Source: Asterias amurensis (taxonomy: Eukaryota > Echinodermata > Asteroidea > Forcipulatida > Asteriidae). Taken from it: 64,000 nucleotides of DNA. The stretch spans positions 15,801,784-15,865,783 of the forward strand of contig NC_092654.1 in assembly GCF_032118995.1 (NCBI RefSeq), written 5' to 3'. Below the pieces are notes generated by a model, which searched no databases, was not told the DNA's origin, and worked only from the letters and a program-made list of their open reading frames with translations. Of this stretch, positions 20,901-35,900 are shown piece by piece. The position numbers and the translations under genes are program-made. Position 1 is the stretch's first letter. Each line of letters begins with the position of its first letter.

Positions 20901-23900
20901 CACATCGGCCATAAGTTTTCACCAACTCAAAGTTCTTGGGCCTCATTATTAAATTCTTAAAGGAACCACTGTCAGTACCTTTCCTTATGATAAAGTTATA
21001 TCGCATGTATCTGATGGATTGAGGACTAGTAACGTTTAGGTATCAAGCAACCTGTGGAATATTTCTGCCCAAAATGTTCTCATTGTTCAAAACTGTAGGA
21101 CTTGCAATCTTAGGGTTGTATGTTCGAATCCTACCTTACCTTACTGCTTGGTTTTACAATGACTAGAATAAGTACTGTCGCCTGGTCACTGAAGCATAAT
21201 TTCTCGATTTGTGAAATTCGTAAAAAATATGAGAGAGATTAATTGCTGTTGTCAGCTTTGCGTTGACCTCGAGTGGCAGGTCTTTTTCAGAAATAATCGA
21301 AAAATCAACACGTGGCATTTTCTCAAACGAAATCATCATGGAAACTATGTTTAGTTTGCTCTATGTTTTCGTAAACGACTTTTACGAACGAATATTCTCT
21401 TGAACATTTTGTTCTGTTGCTACCGTACATGGAGATCTTTGTGCTCGACACTAGTTGGTGGTCGACGGTCCCGAGTAAAGATTAAAAGATTGGAAATGTT
21501 GACAACGCCTGTCACAACGAATGCACGTGTGTGTCCAGCCATCCCCCGTAATGTAGGCTGTTCTTTTGGGTGTCCAGTTTTGTTGGAGAAATACTTCGAT
21601 TGTCATTTGCTGAACTGAGTTTGAGGTCCACCTGTGATTCCAATTGCAGTCTCTTTCTGCAGTTCTAAGCAACGAGAACGGACTGAGGTCTTCCCACCGT
21701 GGCGACTCGACTAACTGAAGCAAAAGGTAAGACAGGTCACACTCGCACTACAGGTTCGTCGTTCATGTTGCCACGAAGTTTTGGAAACGTGTGTCTCAAT
21801 TCTGACAAAAACCCACCGACGAAGAGGAGGTCACGGCCGCATCACAACCCTCTCGAGTCGTAGTTAGTAAATTAAAAGATCCTGTGCATTGAATGAGCAT
21901 TAGAAAGGAATCTACTGACGGGATTTGTTGAACTGCTTGAACTATAATATCGAGGACAGGACACTTCATGCCTGCACAAGTAGGTCATTGAATTGTTAAG
22001 TTCCATTGCCAGCACGAGCACTTTTTAGAGAAGAAGCATCGTGGTTTTACCTGCGTCTTCAAGAAGAATGGTACGTAATTTATGACAGTATTCATTACGA
22101 CCCAGACTATCGGAAATTGTGTTTACGGTGGACTCACTTTAAGCAGTTGAATTTTGGAATGGTCTTGGTTTGGGGTTTCATTATAAATGGCTGACGGAGC
22201 TGGTCAGAGTTGGGTGAGTAAAAGCCAACGTATTTTTTTGCACATGGTTCAATTTCATGTTGCGTGTAGCTTGTTTTAGATACCATCTTGCCGACCACCG
22301 TACTTTTACCATTATTATCTGGACGTCCTGGGGGTGGGGATCGTCAGCAGACTACTTAAAAGAGTTTGTACTCCCGAGTAATGCATGCATTTGTCTGCAA
22401 CCCTCCTTGCCCGATGGGCCCCCGGCTGGGACACACTCAGTACACAATGTCTAGCCTTACACGTATTATGCATGGTTCTGTTCACCACATAACACCAACG
22501 TACAGAATAACGTACACACACACAGGGAACGTGAATTTCAAGATGGCGGAGCAGGTCATGTAGCAAGTAAGTGATAAAGCTGGACCTTGCTGTAATTTTG
22601 TTCGTGCACCGCGTTTCGTGGTGTAGGTTGTACGTGTTCCTCGTACCACGTGTATTTATTTCTGGTCAGTATTTTGTTCATAATAATATGGTTTATTTGG
22701 GGCATGGCTTGCCGCCGTGTGTATGTATTTGGCGAGATACGTTCGGTTTGTACATGACGATTGTATACACATGTACAGTGTACATTATGTATGCATGTGT
22801 GTGTGAGTACATTTTTTTGGGGGGTGCATTGTTAATGGAGGCGGTTCGTTGTGTGGAATTTTATGCAATGCGTTTGGAAGTGGCCATTACCATTCCAATG
22901 TGCATAATGAGTTCAGAGTCATATGCTGGCCACAATAAGGCATTGCTTTGTAAAAGCTCACCAAATAAAGTGTGGAATGGTTTAGACACAATGATACAGA
23001 CACAACAAGAGGATTCATAAATAAGGAGCTTGTTTCATTTTTACAAATCGGTCTACAAACGGAAGAGGGGAATTGACATGAATGGAGATTTCACATTGAA
23101 GACTTGTTGTTAATAAAATGTTAAGTGTGTTACTGTGATTAACTCATTTTGAACGTAGTAGGCCTTATAACAAAATAAGTTCTTTTTATTTAGCATCATT
23201 CCTTTTCCAGTTTGACAGCTAGCTTGGTGTGGTATTATGAAATTGTTTTCTTCAATCAGCCAATGAATAGTCCAAATACACCAACCACATTGCCTTCACT
23301 TGTGAAGTTCTTGCAAATAAAATAACTCTGCTAGCACAAAGACTAGATGACCACCACGGAAAAACGACAGTTCAGTGCAGCTGCTGCAGACAACTGGGCC
23401 CAATTTCATGGCTCTGCTTACCGTAAGCACAGAATCAGCGCTTACGGAAGCAGGGAATTCTGTGCTTACGGCAAGCCTATTTCACGGGTTAGCGGTGAAT
23501 TTTGGCGTCTGCATGTGCTTACTCCACGTTACTAGGCATTCTACGCTTACAAGGCTAGCGCAGAAATTGGGCGCTTGCAAGTAAGCGGGGAATTGTGATC
23601 GTAAAGCACAGAATTCAGCGGTAAGCAGAGCCATAAAATTGGGCCCTGGTAGCAGCAGGCAATGCAAGTCTAGGCTAGGCTCCAATTTACTTGGGGTTCT
23701 GTTGTTCAGAACTGTGGGCAATGATGTATTATATATTAAACTGACAAGTTACATTAATTTACACTTTCTGTTGCAGTTCTATTTAATATTGAGTTTCTAA
23801 ACATGCACTTTTTTCCCCCCAAAAATGTGTATTATTTATTCAACAAATTCCAGCAGTAGTAGGGCTATTTGAAAGTGCAATAGCATTCGATCTGTAAGTT

Positions 23901-26900
23901 CTATGATTGAAAATGAGGCCAACTAAAATTTTCAGCTGGCGAAAAAATACCCTTCTTGACATGCTACACAAAAAAGGAGTTGCCATGCATGCATAGTAGT
24001 GTGGGAGACTTCACACAGGATGCCTTTCAATAAACAAAAGTATCCTTCTCATGATGATTTTACGCACCTCCTTGGTCTAAACTTAAGCTAACAGAAGATT
24101 TCGTCCTACATGTAGGTCAGGGCCTCTGACGAATGCAATGTTGGACAAAATTTTACATTGAGCACTTACAAACATTGTTGTCTTTTCACACAGTTACATT
24201 TTGTAAATCTTAACAAACTTGCTACAATCATGAAATTTTAGCAAGGGACCTTAGCTAAAACGATCTGAAGAAAATTCATCAAACTCATTCTTTCACAAAG
24301 ATATTAAAAAATGAGACAGCCTATTATTACTCAATTGAAAAACTAGAAAACACCAGGCTTGGATGAAACAGTTTGGGGTTTTAGGTAATGGTAGAAGAGA
24401 GGTAGCTTTTCAAAATGAATAACACTTATCAGAAGACTTGTTTAAGAAGCAATTTTCTTGATTGTGTCTGATGCAGTTTGCATCAGGCTTAAATACTAAA
24501 ATTATTTACATGAATAGTAGATGTCTCCTATGACAGACTTGGTATACTGTCCGAAACATTGAGTCCTGCGTTTCTTCTCAGAACCACAACCACCATCACA
24601 CAAACAAGATTTGTCTACATGGTGTCACCGCAAAATGTTTCTCATTGAAGTTTTTTAATGTGATTGTTCTTGTCGTTTTCTCTTTTTTTTTTTATGAATT
24701 GCTGCTGATGTTCTGAACTGCAGGGAACTTGATAGCTTTCAGGTGAGTTGTAGTATTCAAATAAGCCATTTGCATAAACCCCAATAAATTTGTTTTCAGC
24801 ATTACCTTTAAGGTATTGGCACAAGCCAATTTACTTTTTCTTTGCAATTTTAAACAAAATCTGTTTTTATGAAAAATCTGTATTTTACACTCAATTCAGC
24901 CTTTGGCTGCGAAATTTGATTTTTTTTAAATAAACCAATAATAAAAATTATAAATAAAAATAGAATAAATTTTTAAACACAAAGTTACTTCAACAATTAT
25001 AATCTTTTTAAAGAATCCTGCTGCAGTACTCACAATTTTGTTTAAGGCTACTTGTATTAAGCTTGAGCATTTTTTAAAAATATGGCCAGGGTGTGCCATT
25101 GCCAAAGTACCACGTTATTCGGTATAACTGGACATTTTTGAGATTGGGCTAAAAAGTTACAAACAAACCCAACGCAATCTCACTTGGGTTATTATGACTA
25201 AGTTGAGGCCCTACAATCATGGGTCAGGGTTCTGCAAAGGATGTCTTTATCGGTGGAAAAATGTTTCTTCAAAAACCATTTTGAGATGGATCAGTTACAT
25301 TCAAAGCACATTGGACATACTTATGAATACTGGCGCTGAATAAATTATTTTGATTGATTGATTTATTGATTGATGGTAGATCATAGAAATAGACTAAAAT
25401 CAAAGAAGTGCTCAAAATTATTGGATACAATTTTTACTGGTAAATACCAAATTTTGCATTTTATTAACCTTTGAAGGGTAATTGCAAGGGTAATTTAACA
25501 ATTATTAAAATGTGTGGTGATCGGAAAGAGAGGAAATTCTTCCAGTGGTGGTTGGGTGATCCTGACTGGCAGGCAGGTTTTCCCGGCACAGACCACTGTG
25601 GGCAGAAGTGTGATGGTTATTTAAAGGCAGTGGACACTATTGGTAATTACTCAAAATATTTATTAGCATAAAACCTTTCTTGGTAATAAGTAATGGGAGA
25701 GGTTGATAGTATAAGACATTGTAAGAAAAGGCTCCCTCTGAAGTAATGTAGTTTTCGAGAAAGAAGAAATTTTTCACGAATTTGATTTCGAGACCTCAGA
25801 TTTAGAATTTGAGGTCTCGGAATCAAGCATCTGAAAGCACACAACTTTGTGTGACAAGGGTGTTTCTCTTTCATTATTATCTCGCAACTTCGACAACCGA
25901 TTGAGCTCGAATTTTCACAGGTTTGTTATTTTATCTATATGTTGAGATACATCAAGTGAGAAGACTGGTCTTTGACAATTACCAATAGTGTCCAGTGTCT
26001 TTAACAACAGAGTCTAGTGCTGAACATGTCTTTATGTTTGTTTATAATAAATGAGTGCAATCCAAAACTGGTAAACATTTGATGACAATTTGAGAATTTC
26101 TCAAATCAGTCAAAACAGTTATTCCAATAGCAGAGAAAGATCCATGTTTTACAAAACTAAAAAAAAAGGTGCTAGGCACACCTTAGACTGGGCCTCTGTC
26201 TTTATAAAGACAGGTCCCTGTCGCTAGATCCAGCGATTCTATTGGATACAATGATATGACAAGCGTGCAGTGACATAGATGCCCAAACAGTCACTGCTGT
26301 CACGTCCATAGTAGAATTTGACTGCATATCTCTATGTGAAATGATTGAGGTCAAAGGTGAATCTACACATCGTTTTTGGAGCCAGGTCTCTGGCGTTATT
26401 CACGAGCCTCAAAGTGTGGCGTCAGATGTTCTGGCTAGGCACACCTTGTCGTCGAAAAATGCACACCTGTTTCTCCAGCATGAGGGACTGACAAAAGGAA
26501 CACAAAAATTTAATAAAGTTTTGAACAAGAAAAGTTTAAAATGCACCCTTAATAAATTTACATATTTTACACATTAAAAGTAAACCCTAAATTTACAAAT
26601 ATAGGTTTTTTGTCATGTTTTGTTAATTTAGGAGCATCAAGAACAGTTGATAGTCTCTCCTTCCGATGGGATTGAAACTGCTTCCAATCCAACAATGACT
26701 GAAAAGAAACAGAAGAAGATTGAAATGGCATCCATAAACCCAGTAAGGACACGATATCGAACCAGATCCCAAAGAACCCTTGAAAGTGAAACCTCTGCAG
26801 AAGAGAACCCGGGAACACAACCAAAAGAAAGTCCGATCGAGAAATCGCCCTCAAACTTAGTTACCAAGGAAGACCCGTCTTTGGAGAGAGAGATGAAAGA

Positions 26901-29900
26901 ATTTGAAAAACTGACTCATTTGGATGAAGTTTCTGCAAAAACGACAGTTTCTGAATCTTGTGTTCAGGAAGAACAGTCTGTGGGTAAAGTTGAGGCAGTT
27001 CCTGATTCAGTGTGTAAAGTTGAGGCAGTTCCCGAATCAGTGTGTAAAGTTGAGGCAGTTCCCGATTCAGTGTGTAAAGTTGAGGCAGTTCCCGATTCAG
27101 TGTGTAAAGTTGAGGCAGTTCCCAAGTCCGTTTCAAAAGAGTTAACTTCGTGTGAGTTCCATTCCAGTAAGGTTTTGATGTCAGACTTGGTTCAGGAAGA
27201 TGACTCCTTGGATTTTTACTTGAACTCTAATGAATCTAATTCTAATTTTGAGCAAATCGGTCAGTCGTCATTGCCAAATGATTTCTCAATAAGGAGGTCG
27301 GACAGAACTAAAAGAAAACATTCAATGCAAGATTCCAACATGTCCAATGGACCAGACTCGGAGGTGCAGGGTAGCCTTCCTTCTACAGGCTCGTTACAGA
27401 ACAATGTAACATCAGCGAGTTTGCCATGTAAAGCTCCCGACAACCTTATGTTGCCAAGATCGCTGTCCCTTAACGTTGCACATGTAGATAACAAACCAAT
27501 GAAGTCTCTTGCATCGAGACGTTTTGGCAAAGACAAAGAGTCCTCAATATCCAAAGATACCTCAACAGACATTTTTGGTGGTAAGACGGAAGAGACCAAC
27601 GGAGTTATAGAAAATCATCCTCCAGTTGAAAACACTCAAGCTTTGGCGGACGGTGACACAAGGCTTTCTAAAGAAACACCAGACACGGCTGTCTCAAAGA
27701 AGAAACCTGTGGTTGAATGGATGATGGGGTTTGTCAGAAAAGATGCAAGGCATGACTCATCGTCAATGAGTGATTTATGGGGCTTTGATATTGACACTGA
27801 TCTCGTTTCATTCCTTCCAGAGACAATTCCAGAAAATATAGTTTTGCAAAACTCTTTGGTTATGAATAGCGCAGAGCAGGCTTCTGATCAGAGTCCAGCA
27901 CCTTCTCAGACAAGTTTGGTGCCAGTAAGAATACCTCAACTTTCAAATGAGCCTGAGGAGGTTCAAATGACGACAGACTCTGAAAACGAGAAACCATTCA
28001 GTAAACATTCAGATCAACAATCAAAGGCAGAATCTGATTCAGCTCCCCAAACAACTGCTTCAATCAAGGAGCTGTTCACCCAAGAGGGGATATTACAAAG
28101 AAGTGACTGTACCTCAGAACTTTTAACGGTTGATAACAACATGCAGATAGATTCTTGTGGTGATAACCCACTACCCATCAGTACTGAACCATCAAGCTTT
28201 GAGGCACAGCAACCCTCTGATGAACCTTCAAGTCAGGCTCTCAATCAAGCCATCAATGCCAAGGAGCATCAAGAACTTTCAATTGATTCCCCTCAAGATT
28301 CGCTTGGGTGTGATGTGAACTCTCTAGATATTGCCGATAAAAAGGACGACGTCGGTGAAAAGAATCTTGTAATGATCCAAGAAGTGAGTAATGTTGAAGC
28401 TTTGTCAGAAGATTCTACTTCATTAGATAAAGAATGCGACATGTTGACGGAAAGTTCTACTGTACGAGAAGATGTTCCAGAGCCAGCCAAAGACATGGTA
28501 TTCAAGCCCATACAGAACACACAGGAAGTGACCTCGCCTGCTGATGCTTCTCCAGATTTGGAAAACCAGAGTGCGTCGCTTAAATCTGAAGCTCCGCGAC
28601 AAAGAAAGAGGTCGTGGCGTGGCAGCAAAGGAAAAGGTGTACCAGATGATATGAATGCAGAGGCCATGCCAACTCGGAGAAGCACTCGTCTTCGCTCTAT
28701 TGGAGGAAAGAGACAGACTGTTTCTCCTAATGAGTTTGCAGAAGTCTTACCAAGGAAAAGGCGTTCGTCCTCCCGTAACTCAACTGAATCTCCATCCAAC
28801 ATCACCATGGACACAGATGTCATCAAAAGAAGCAACCAACTTGAAGCAGGACATCAAGTGACAGAGGAGAGTCCACCAGTCTTGAACCATGAAAATTGGA
28901 CAGTCGTTAAAGCTGCACATTCTCCAGTTCCAAGTCAAAAAGACGAAATGCTTGCTGGTGTAGGATTAGTGGCTACATGTACTCCCGAAGTGGATGATAA
29001 ATTTGTTGACCCACAAATAAAACCAACAAGCGAGGTTGACACAACAGAGACTATAACTGCTGAGGTTGTAGCCACTGAGGTTCTGACATCTGAGGTTTTG
29101 ACCTCTGAGGTAATATCCACTGAGGTTGTAACCTCCGATGTTATTACCACTGAGGGGAAATTAAGTCAAGAGATCATGTACAGTCGGAGCACTTGCCCTG
29201 ATGAAGATCTTGCTGTTCTTAACCATGCTGACTCTCACCAAACAACAAATAATGTTGAAGTTTCCATCCCTGACGTTGGCTTCCAAGATGTTTCATCTTC
29301 CTTGGTAGTAACTTCTGGACCCGTCTGCCCGATGACTACCATGCCACTGACAGTTTCAACACCAATGATTGTCGACTCTGAGGTCACTGCAAGTGTTTCT
29401 ACAGTTACGTCCTCTCTAGCGTTCACTCCTACACCATGTAGCACAGACGCAGTTCAAGATACAGAGATGACCCTGGCCATTACAGATTCATTGGTTAACT
29501 GCAAACTGGTTTCTGAGTCTCAGAGAATTGAAACAATGAATGAGCTAAATTCAGGACTGCAAGGCGAGAAACCCAACAGCCCAGTGCCAATGGAACTCGG
29601 TAATCATATGAACATGAACGTAGATGACAATTCCCAGGCTGAAGAAATCGATGTTAACACGTCGGAGGATGTGATCAACAAAGACACTGCAGAGTGTGTG
29701 TCAAACGACATTCAAAAAGATGCTCCAAGTGTTGACATGATTGCTGATGGAAAAGAAGCACACTCTGAATTTATCCAAAATGATGTTGATTTTAAATCCA
29801 AGGTTGGCTTCCCAGAAGAAAGAAATGTCGACAGTCTACCTCTTGGCGGTGCAGAGCAATTCCCTCATCAGATTCCCCCTCCGGAGAATTTGGTAGGTTG

Positions 29901-32900
29901 TAAAAGTGAACTTGAAGATCCGGCCATCAAGAATGAGTCCGAAATGAAATACACCGGTAGCAGGTCTCGGCTTTTTAAAAATTCAGCTCCTAGCCAGTAT
30001 CAACAAGAAGGAAAGAATGAGACAGAAAGTGCAGTTGAAGATTCGTCCATCAAGAATGAGACTGAATTAAAATATAGTAAGTCTCAGCTTTTTAGAAGTT
30101 CAGCACCTAGCCAAACTTCTCAACAACAAGGAAAGAATGATGTAACTTGCATCAAAATTGAAAAAGAAATCGTCGGCATGCCAGAGGAAGGAGAGGTGAG
30201 CGACAGCCAGTCAGAAGGATCTAAAGTACATGAAAATGACAGCCAGTCCTGGGGCATTGTGACAGGGGAAAGAGTTCCTGCCTATGAAGACATTCCAGAA
30301 AACTACTACTTATCAGAGAGGTGAGTGTGATAATATGCTTTTATTTGTATGTAAATATATCCATATTTGACTTTCAAATTGAAACAAAATATTTTTAATC
30401 AAATTATGTTTTTTATATTTTTTTACATTTCTTTACTTGCATGAGACTTTGAACCATTTTGATGTTTGTAAACCTTTAGTTGTAGGATATGTAGTCAAAG
30501 CCCTTGAAAAACCCACGGCACCAACAGCAAAAGCTATCCGCACTAATGACATTACTGTCGCTCAAAACACTCGGCTGTCAGACAAACATTCCACTACTTT
30601 AGCGGTCACGCCAGCGTCAACGGGCCAAACTGCACTTGAAGTAGTAGTGTTATGCGAGTAAACATACAATGTGGACACTTGCGCACGTGTATGTTAGTGA
30701 AATTGCGTATGTTTGTCTGACATCCGGGTTCTAAGCTTCCATTTTTAGCGTTAGTGTGGAGTGCTCTTGCCAAGTTGTCCTGTGCTTTTGGTGTGTTGCC
30801 CTTTGCAAGGTTTATAAGCCCCTTTCTGAGAGGAAATTTACAATGCCCCTTCAAGATTGAAGTTCAAGGCCTGTGAACTAGTTTGTGAATCTGCAACAAC
30901 AAAAAAAAGTTAATTATTTTTTATGCAAGTCGCCAGACACACAAGGCCTGAAGGCCACTTCAAGGTGTGAGCTACAATTAGAGCTAGGAGTAGGTGGCCG
31001 TTGCCACCTACTCCTAGGGCTGAAGCAAGGTTACCCCTTTTACAGTCCATACGGGTCTTGGGTATCATCAGTCCGAAGCCTGGCCGGTAGAGCAGAAAGC
31101 ACCTTCCCAATTGCATTTGTAGGGCGATTCTTAGTTCTATTGAGAATTGTATCACATACTTGAATCATGTCTCAATTAATTAATGCTACAGGAAGAAGTC
31201 TAAAGCTGGGAAGGAAGCACGTAGAATGGTGTGTGACTGCACAACATCTAAGAGTGAGAGAAGTCGAGGGTTTCCTGCATGCGGAGAAGACTGCTTGAAC
31301 CGATTACTCATGATTGAATGGTTAGTGGATCTAGTATTTACTTAAGCTTGGGCGATATCACGATATTATCGAATATCGCGATACTAACTTGGAAGCGATT
31401 TCGATATCGGATCGATTTGGTTTTAATCGAAATATCGATATATCGCGATATATCGCGATATCGATTTAATATCGCAATATCGGCATGTATTTTCTAGCTG
31501 AGACATCTTGCACCCCATAGGTTTGGAGTAAAACCAGGAGAATAGGTCATTATAACACCTCTCTTATGCTATGACTGTCTCTTCTACAACTTTCACTGGG
31601 AGTTTGAAGACTGATGATGTCAAATTTAATTAATCGCGATTATATCGAATATCGCGATAGATTGTCGGCGATATATCGTGAATAAAATAAATCGATATCG
31701 CCCAAGCTTATATTTACTTTGAAGGGAGGGTATACCTTTGGTTCAAAAAAACTTTCATTGGGTGAACCACCCATGTGGAAACCTGAGGGCCAATTTTTAA
31801 TTTAACAAAAATAAATTAATTTGTTAAGGCTAATCACTCGTTCAATAATGGGTTAACTATTAAAAAAAGGGAATTAAATAATCATCGTGCACTATTATCA
31901 ACTCTCATAACTTCATGGCCTTTGCAACTTCTCCATTTTGATTTTTTTTGCCTTGGTACCGTATCTTCTGGTCTCGGTGCCCTTAAAAAAATTGGGCTTG
32001 CTTCAAGGCCCCGTCCCCTCTTATTTCTAGTAATACCACCTTTAAATGCGAAAGTGAGGAGGCAGACTCGCTCAAGTTTCATGTTTGACTATTAAGTATG
32101 CTTGTTTTCATCGGTCAGACTTGTCTAAGTTTTGCATTTGACTTAAGTATTCTTGTTCTCGATTTGCAGCACATCTCGATGTCCCTGTGGTGACTATTGC
32201 ACAAATAGGAGGTTCTCCAAGGTATGTGAATCTGAACTATTACAGAGTCCATCATAGGGCTATAGATCATAGTCCAATTTCGTAAAGCCTGCAAGCAGAA
32301 AATTCTGCTTGCATATTTCTTTGCAAAGCAAAAATATAGTGTGGCACCAGCCACAACAATGTACAATTAATGTAATTTTGGCTGGTAATCTGTTTTTGCT
32401 AAGCAATACTATTCTGTGCTTAGCAAGTTTTTGTGCTTACATGCTTTTTGAAATTGGGCCCTGAAGACTAACGTTTCATTCACATTTTCAATTATTAAAT
32501 ATTTTCTTGGTGTGACGTGGACGGGTCACCATGTCGGTTTGGTTGTAGGTTTTCCTCCCACATCTACACTGAAACCAACATCCTTGTCTTCTTTCCATCT
32601 GGGTTCTTGATAGCACAGGGATTTAGGTTGTTCGCTGTTTTGAGAGGCCTCGGTTGCACAACCAGAATAATTGAAATAAAAGCTGCCATTTATGTGAAAT
32701 CATGTTTGCTTGATTCTACAGAGAAAGTACGCCGATGTGGGTGTTTTTTACGCTGAGAATAAGGGACATGGCCTCAAGAGTAAATCCAATTTAAGGGGGT
32801 AAGTACAGATTTGGTTTTAATACTAGAGGACAGTATTGCCTTTAATGTGGAAATGAAGATATTTGTTGCGTAAAATACAAGCATTTTATTAGTGTATCTG

Positions 32901-35900
32901 TACAACGTTTGTCAGTTGAAATTCCAGATGTTCTGGACTGTCTTCAGCTAATGATCAAAATAATCCTAATGTGTTCTAGACTGCTTGGGATTATTCTGTT
33001 TCTTTCTATTTTAATTTTAAAAATTAAATCTGCTGAGTTAGTTTGCTCTGAATCATTTTTGGTTTTCTATCGGTGCTGAGAAACACATTATAAATAAACA
33101 GATGTACACATTTAATGTGGTCATTAATTTAATTGTGTAGCACATTCATTTATTCAGCTGTCTGTTATGTGTTAACTTTGATAATAAACATCAAATTTAC
33201 ACACCCCAGAATTCCTTTTGCCAAAAATGAAAAATAAATGTGCATTGAAGTGAAAAAAAAAAGCATCTAAGCAAGTTGAATATTTTAGGATCTTCAATCC
33301 AAAGTTAAAGGAACGTTACAGAATTGGTAAAAAACCAAAACAGTGAAGATCACAGATTTACATAAAAATTACACGGTCTAATGATGATGATAGTAGAAAA
33401 CATCCTTTGAAATATTTGTGTCTGAAATGTCATATTGATGAGAAATAAATAATATAACTTCGCGTTTGGAGTTAATCGCTCAATGAGCGTTTTATTAATT
33501 TTTATTTTGGCATCAATGCAATGCAAAATTTGTAATCGGTTTGTCACTATTCTCTCGTGACCCAGATGGCCAATCGATCTCAAACTTCTACAGGTTTGTC
33601 AGTTTATGTATTTGGTGGATTACATAAAGTGCTTACACTGCCAGCAACTGTTTTGTTAGCAAAAACCAATTCTGTAATGTTCCTTTAATTTTTGAATGTT
33701 AATCTTATTTTTTTGAAACAGGCATGAGTTTGTAATGGAATACTGTGGAGAGGTGCTCAACTATACCGAGTTCAAGTCTCGTGTGAAACTTTACAACAAG
33801 GATAAAAACCTGCATTTCTATTTCATGGCTCTCAGGGCAGATGAGGTAAGAAAGCACATTTTACTTTATTTTAAAGGCAGTGGACACGTTTGGTAATTAC
33901 TCAATATAATTATCATCATAAAACCTTTCTTGATTACGAGTAATGGGGAGAGGTTGATGGTATAAAACATTGTGAGAAACGGCTCCCTCTGAAGTGTCAT
34001 AGTTTTCGAGAAAGAAGTCATTTTCAACGTATTTGATTTCGGAGACCTCAGATTTAGAACTTGAGGTCTCGAAATCAACCATCTAAACGCATACAACTTC
34101 GTGTGACTAGGGTGTTTTCTTCTTTCACTATTATTTTGCAACTTTGATGACCGATTGAGCTACAATTTTCACAGGTTAGTTATTTTATGCATATGTTGAG
34201 ATACACCAAGTGAGAAGGCTAGTCTTTGACAATTACCGATAGTGTCCACTGCCTTTAAAGATCGTTATTTGGTTTGTCGATTTATCAATCATTAAAATAA
34301 TTATGCATTGTATGTCGACTACCCTGGCGGTATTTCTGCAAAAGAATTTTTTATTTTTTATTAGAATTGAATATTTTTTTTTTAAATCTGTAAATGTAAT
34401 ACATTTGGGAGAAAACAGTTGAACTGATTTTTACAACTAATGTCATGTGGAAGCTTTTTCATTGTGAAACATTCTACAAGTTATTGTGATATTTTGTTGT
34501 CGCTGTTTCAATGAATTATGACGTGTGGTGATAAATATACAGAAATGAATGGCCTCTAAATGGTTAAAATTGGACGCAAGACAAATACTAATATTATGGG
34601 TAAAAAAAAAAAAAAATATGGTAAAAATATCTTTACTTAAAAACTAGTTGTTTAATTTCCCATTAACATTGTCCAACAAATCTAAGTCATGTTTTGTCCT
34701 TGCTTTATAACATAGATAATTGATGCTACAAAGAAAGGCAACAAGTCAAGGTTCATCAACCACAGCTGTGATCCAAACTGCGAAACCCAGAAGGTATCAT
34801 TTCATTTGACATTCATATTTTTAAATGCTACTGCTGATTTTCAGCATACAGCTCAGAGACTATTTTGTCTCGCCAAAAGAAAGGGATGTTGCGCAAGTTA
34901 TCTTAGTATAAATGATGCATTTTATAATTGTGTAAAGCTTGGTTCATACTTCATGCAAATGCGGTACAAATTGTGAAGTCACAAAATCGCAACAAGTAAT
35001 TTTGCGTCTGTTGACTGTGAACAATGTGGCGAAAACAGCCCTGTGGCGTAAAAGTTTGTATCGGAATAGTATTCGCAGGAAGTTTCGAACCGGCTTTAGT
35101 CAGATTAAAATTTTTGTTTTAAAGGTGTAGTATTTCCATATTGACAGAAATTTATCTCACTTTTTTTCTTTTCTTGTAGTGGACGGTCAATGGTCAGATT
35201 CGGGTTGGGTTCTTCACCAAGAAATATATCCCTGCAGGAACAGAGTTGACATTTGACTACCAGTTTGAACAATACGGGTAAGGATAGTGTAAATAGGGAG
35301 CGGATAGAGTTAAAAATGGACCTCTTACAGAGACTGCCAGTGCTGGGGTCAAGTAAGCAAAGTGATCATGAGTGTACATGCCACGCACAAACCTCGACCA
35401 ATGATAGGTATATGACTTCGGTATATGACTTCGGTGAGGATTCTGTTAGGACTTATTACATCATATGCGAGGGGTCTATTGCCAGAGGGTTCAAGCTTCT
35501 GTTTTTTTTTTTTTTTTTTTTTAATATTGGGTATTTTTACAGGATTTCTAGCACCGTAAGGCCCAAGACTTGTTAAGCCAAATAGTTGCACAGGTATTAT
35601 GTGAACATGGATGTTTACACAAATAAGGTGGAGACTTGGCCAATTACATTTTTCGTAGGAAAGAACTGCATATTGTAAAAAATTTTGTTAAACAACAATT
35701 TTTTTGTGTCTAATGACTATTAGTGAGGAAGCTCAGAAGTGTTTATGTGGTGCAGCTAACTGTCGAGGTTTCATCGGCAAGCAGAAGAGGCAGTCTAAAT
35801 CAGTAATCGGCAAAGATTTTGCGACCAAGAGGAAAGAACCGGTAGAACGGAGACGTAAAGAAAGCTTTGAAGATGCCTCTGTAAGTTATTATTATTATTA

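Noticed and set aside
22001-22090. A possible missing SETD2 exon of 58 bp (acceptor TTGCCAG, donor GTACGT)
   Set aside because: The length fits 3n+1, but reading from the first exon it meets a stop after five codons.
22571-23020. A 149-codon plus-strand frame
   Set aside because: No recognisable domain, unusual composition and position in a large SETD2 intron; length alone is not enough.
28293-28835. A 180-codon minus-strand frame inside the large SETD2 exon
   Set aside because: It is antisense to well-supported coding sequence and has no splice or homology support.
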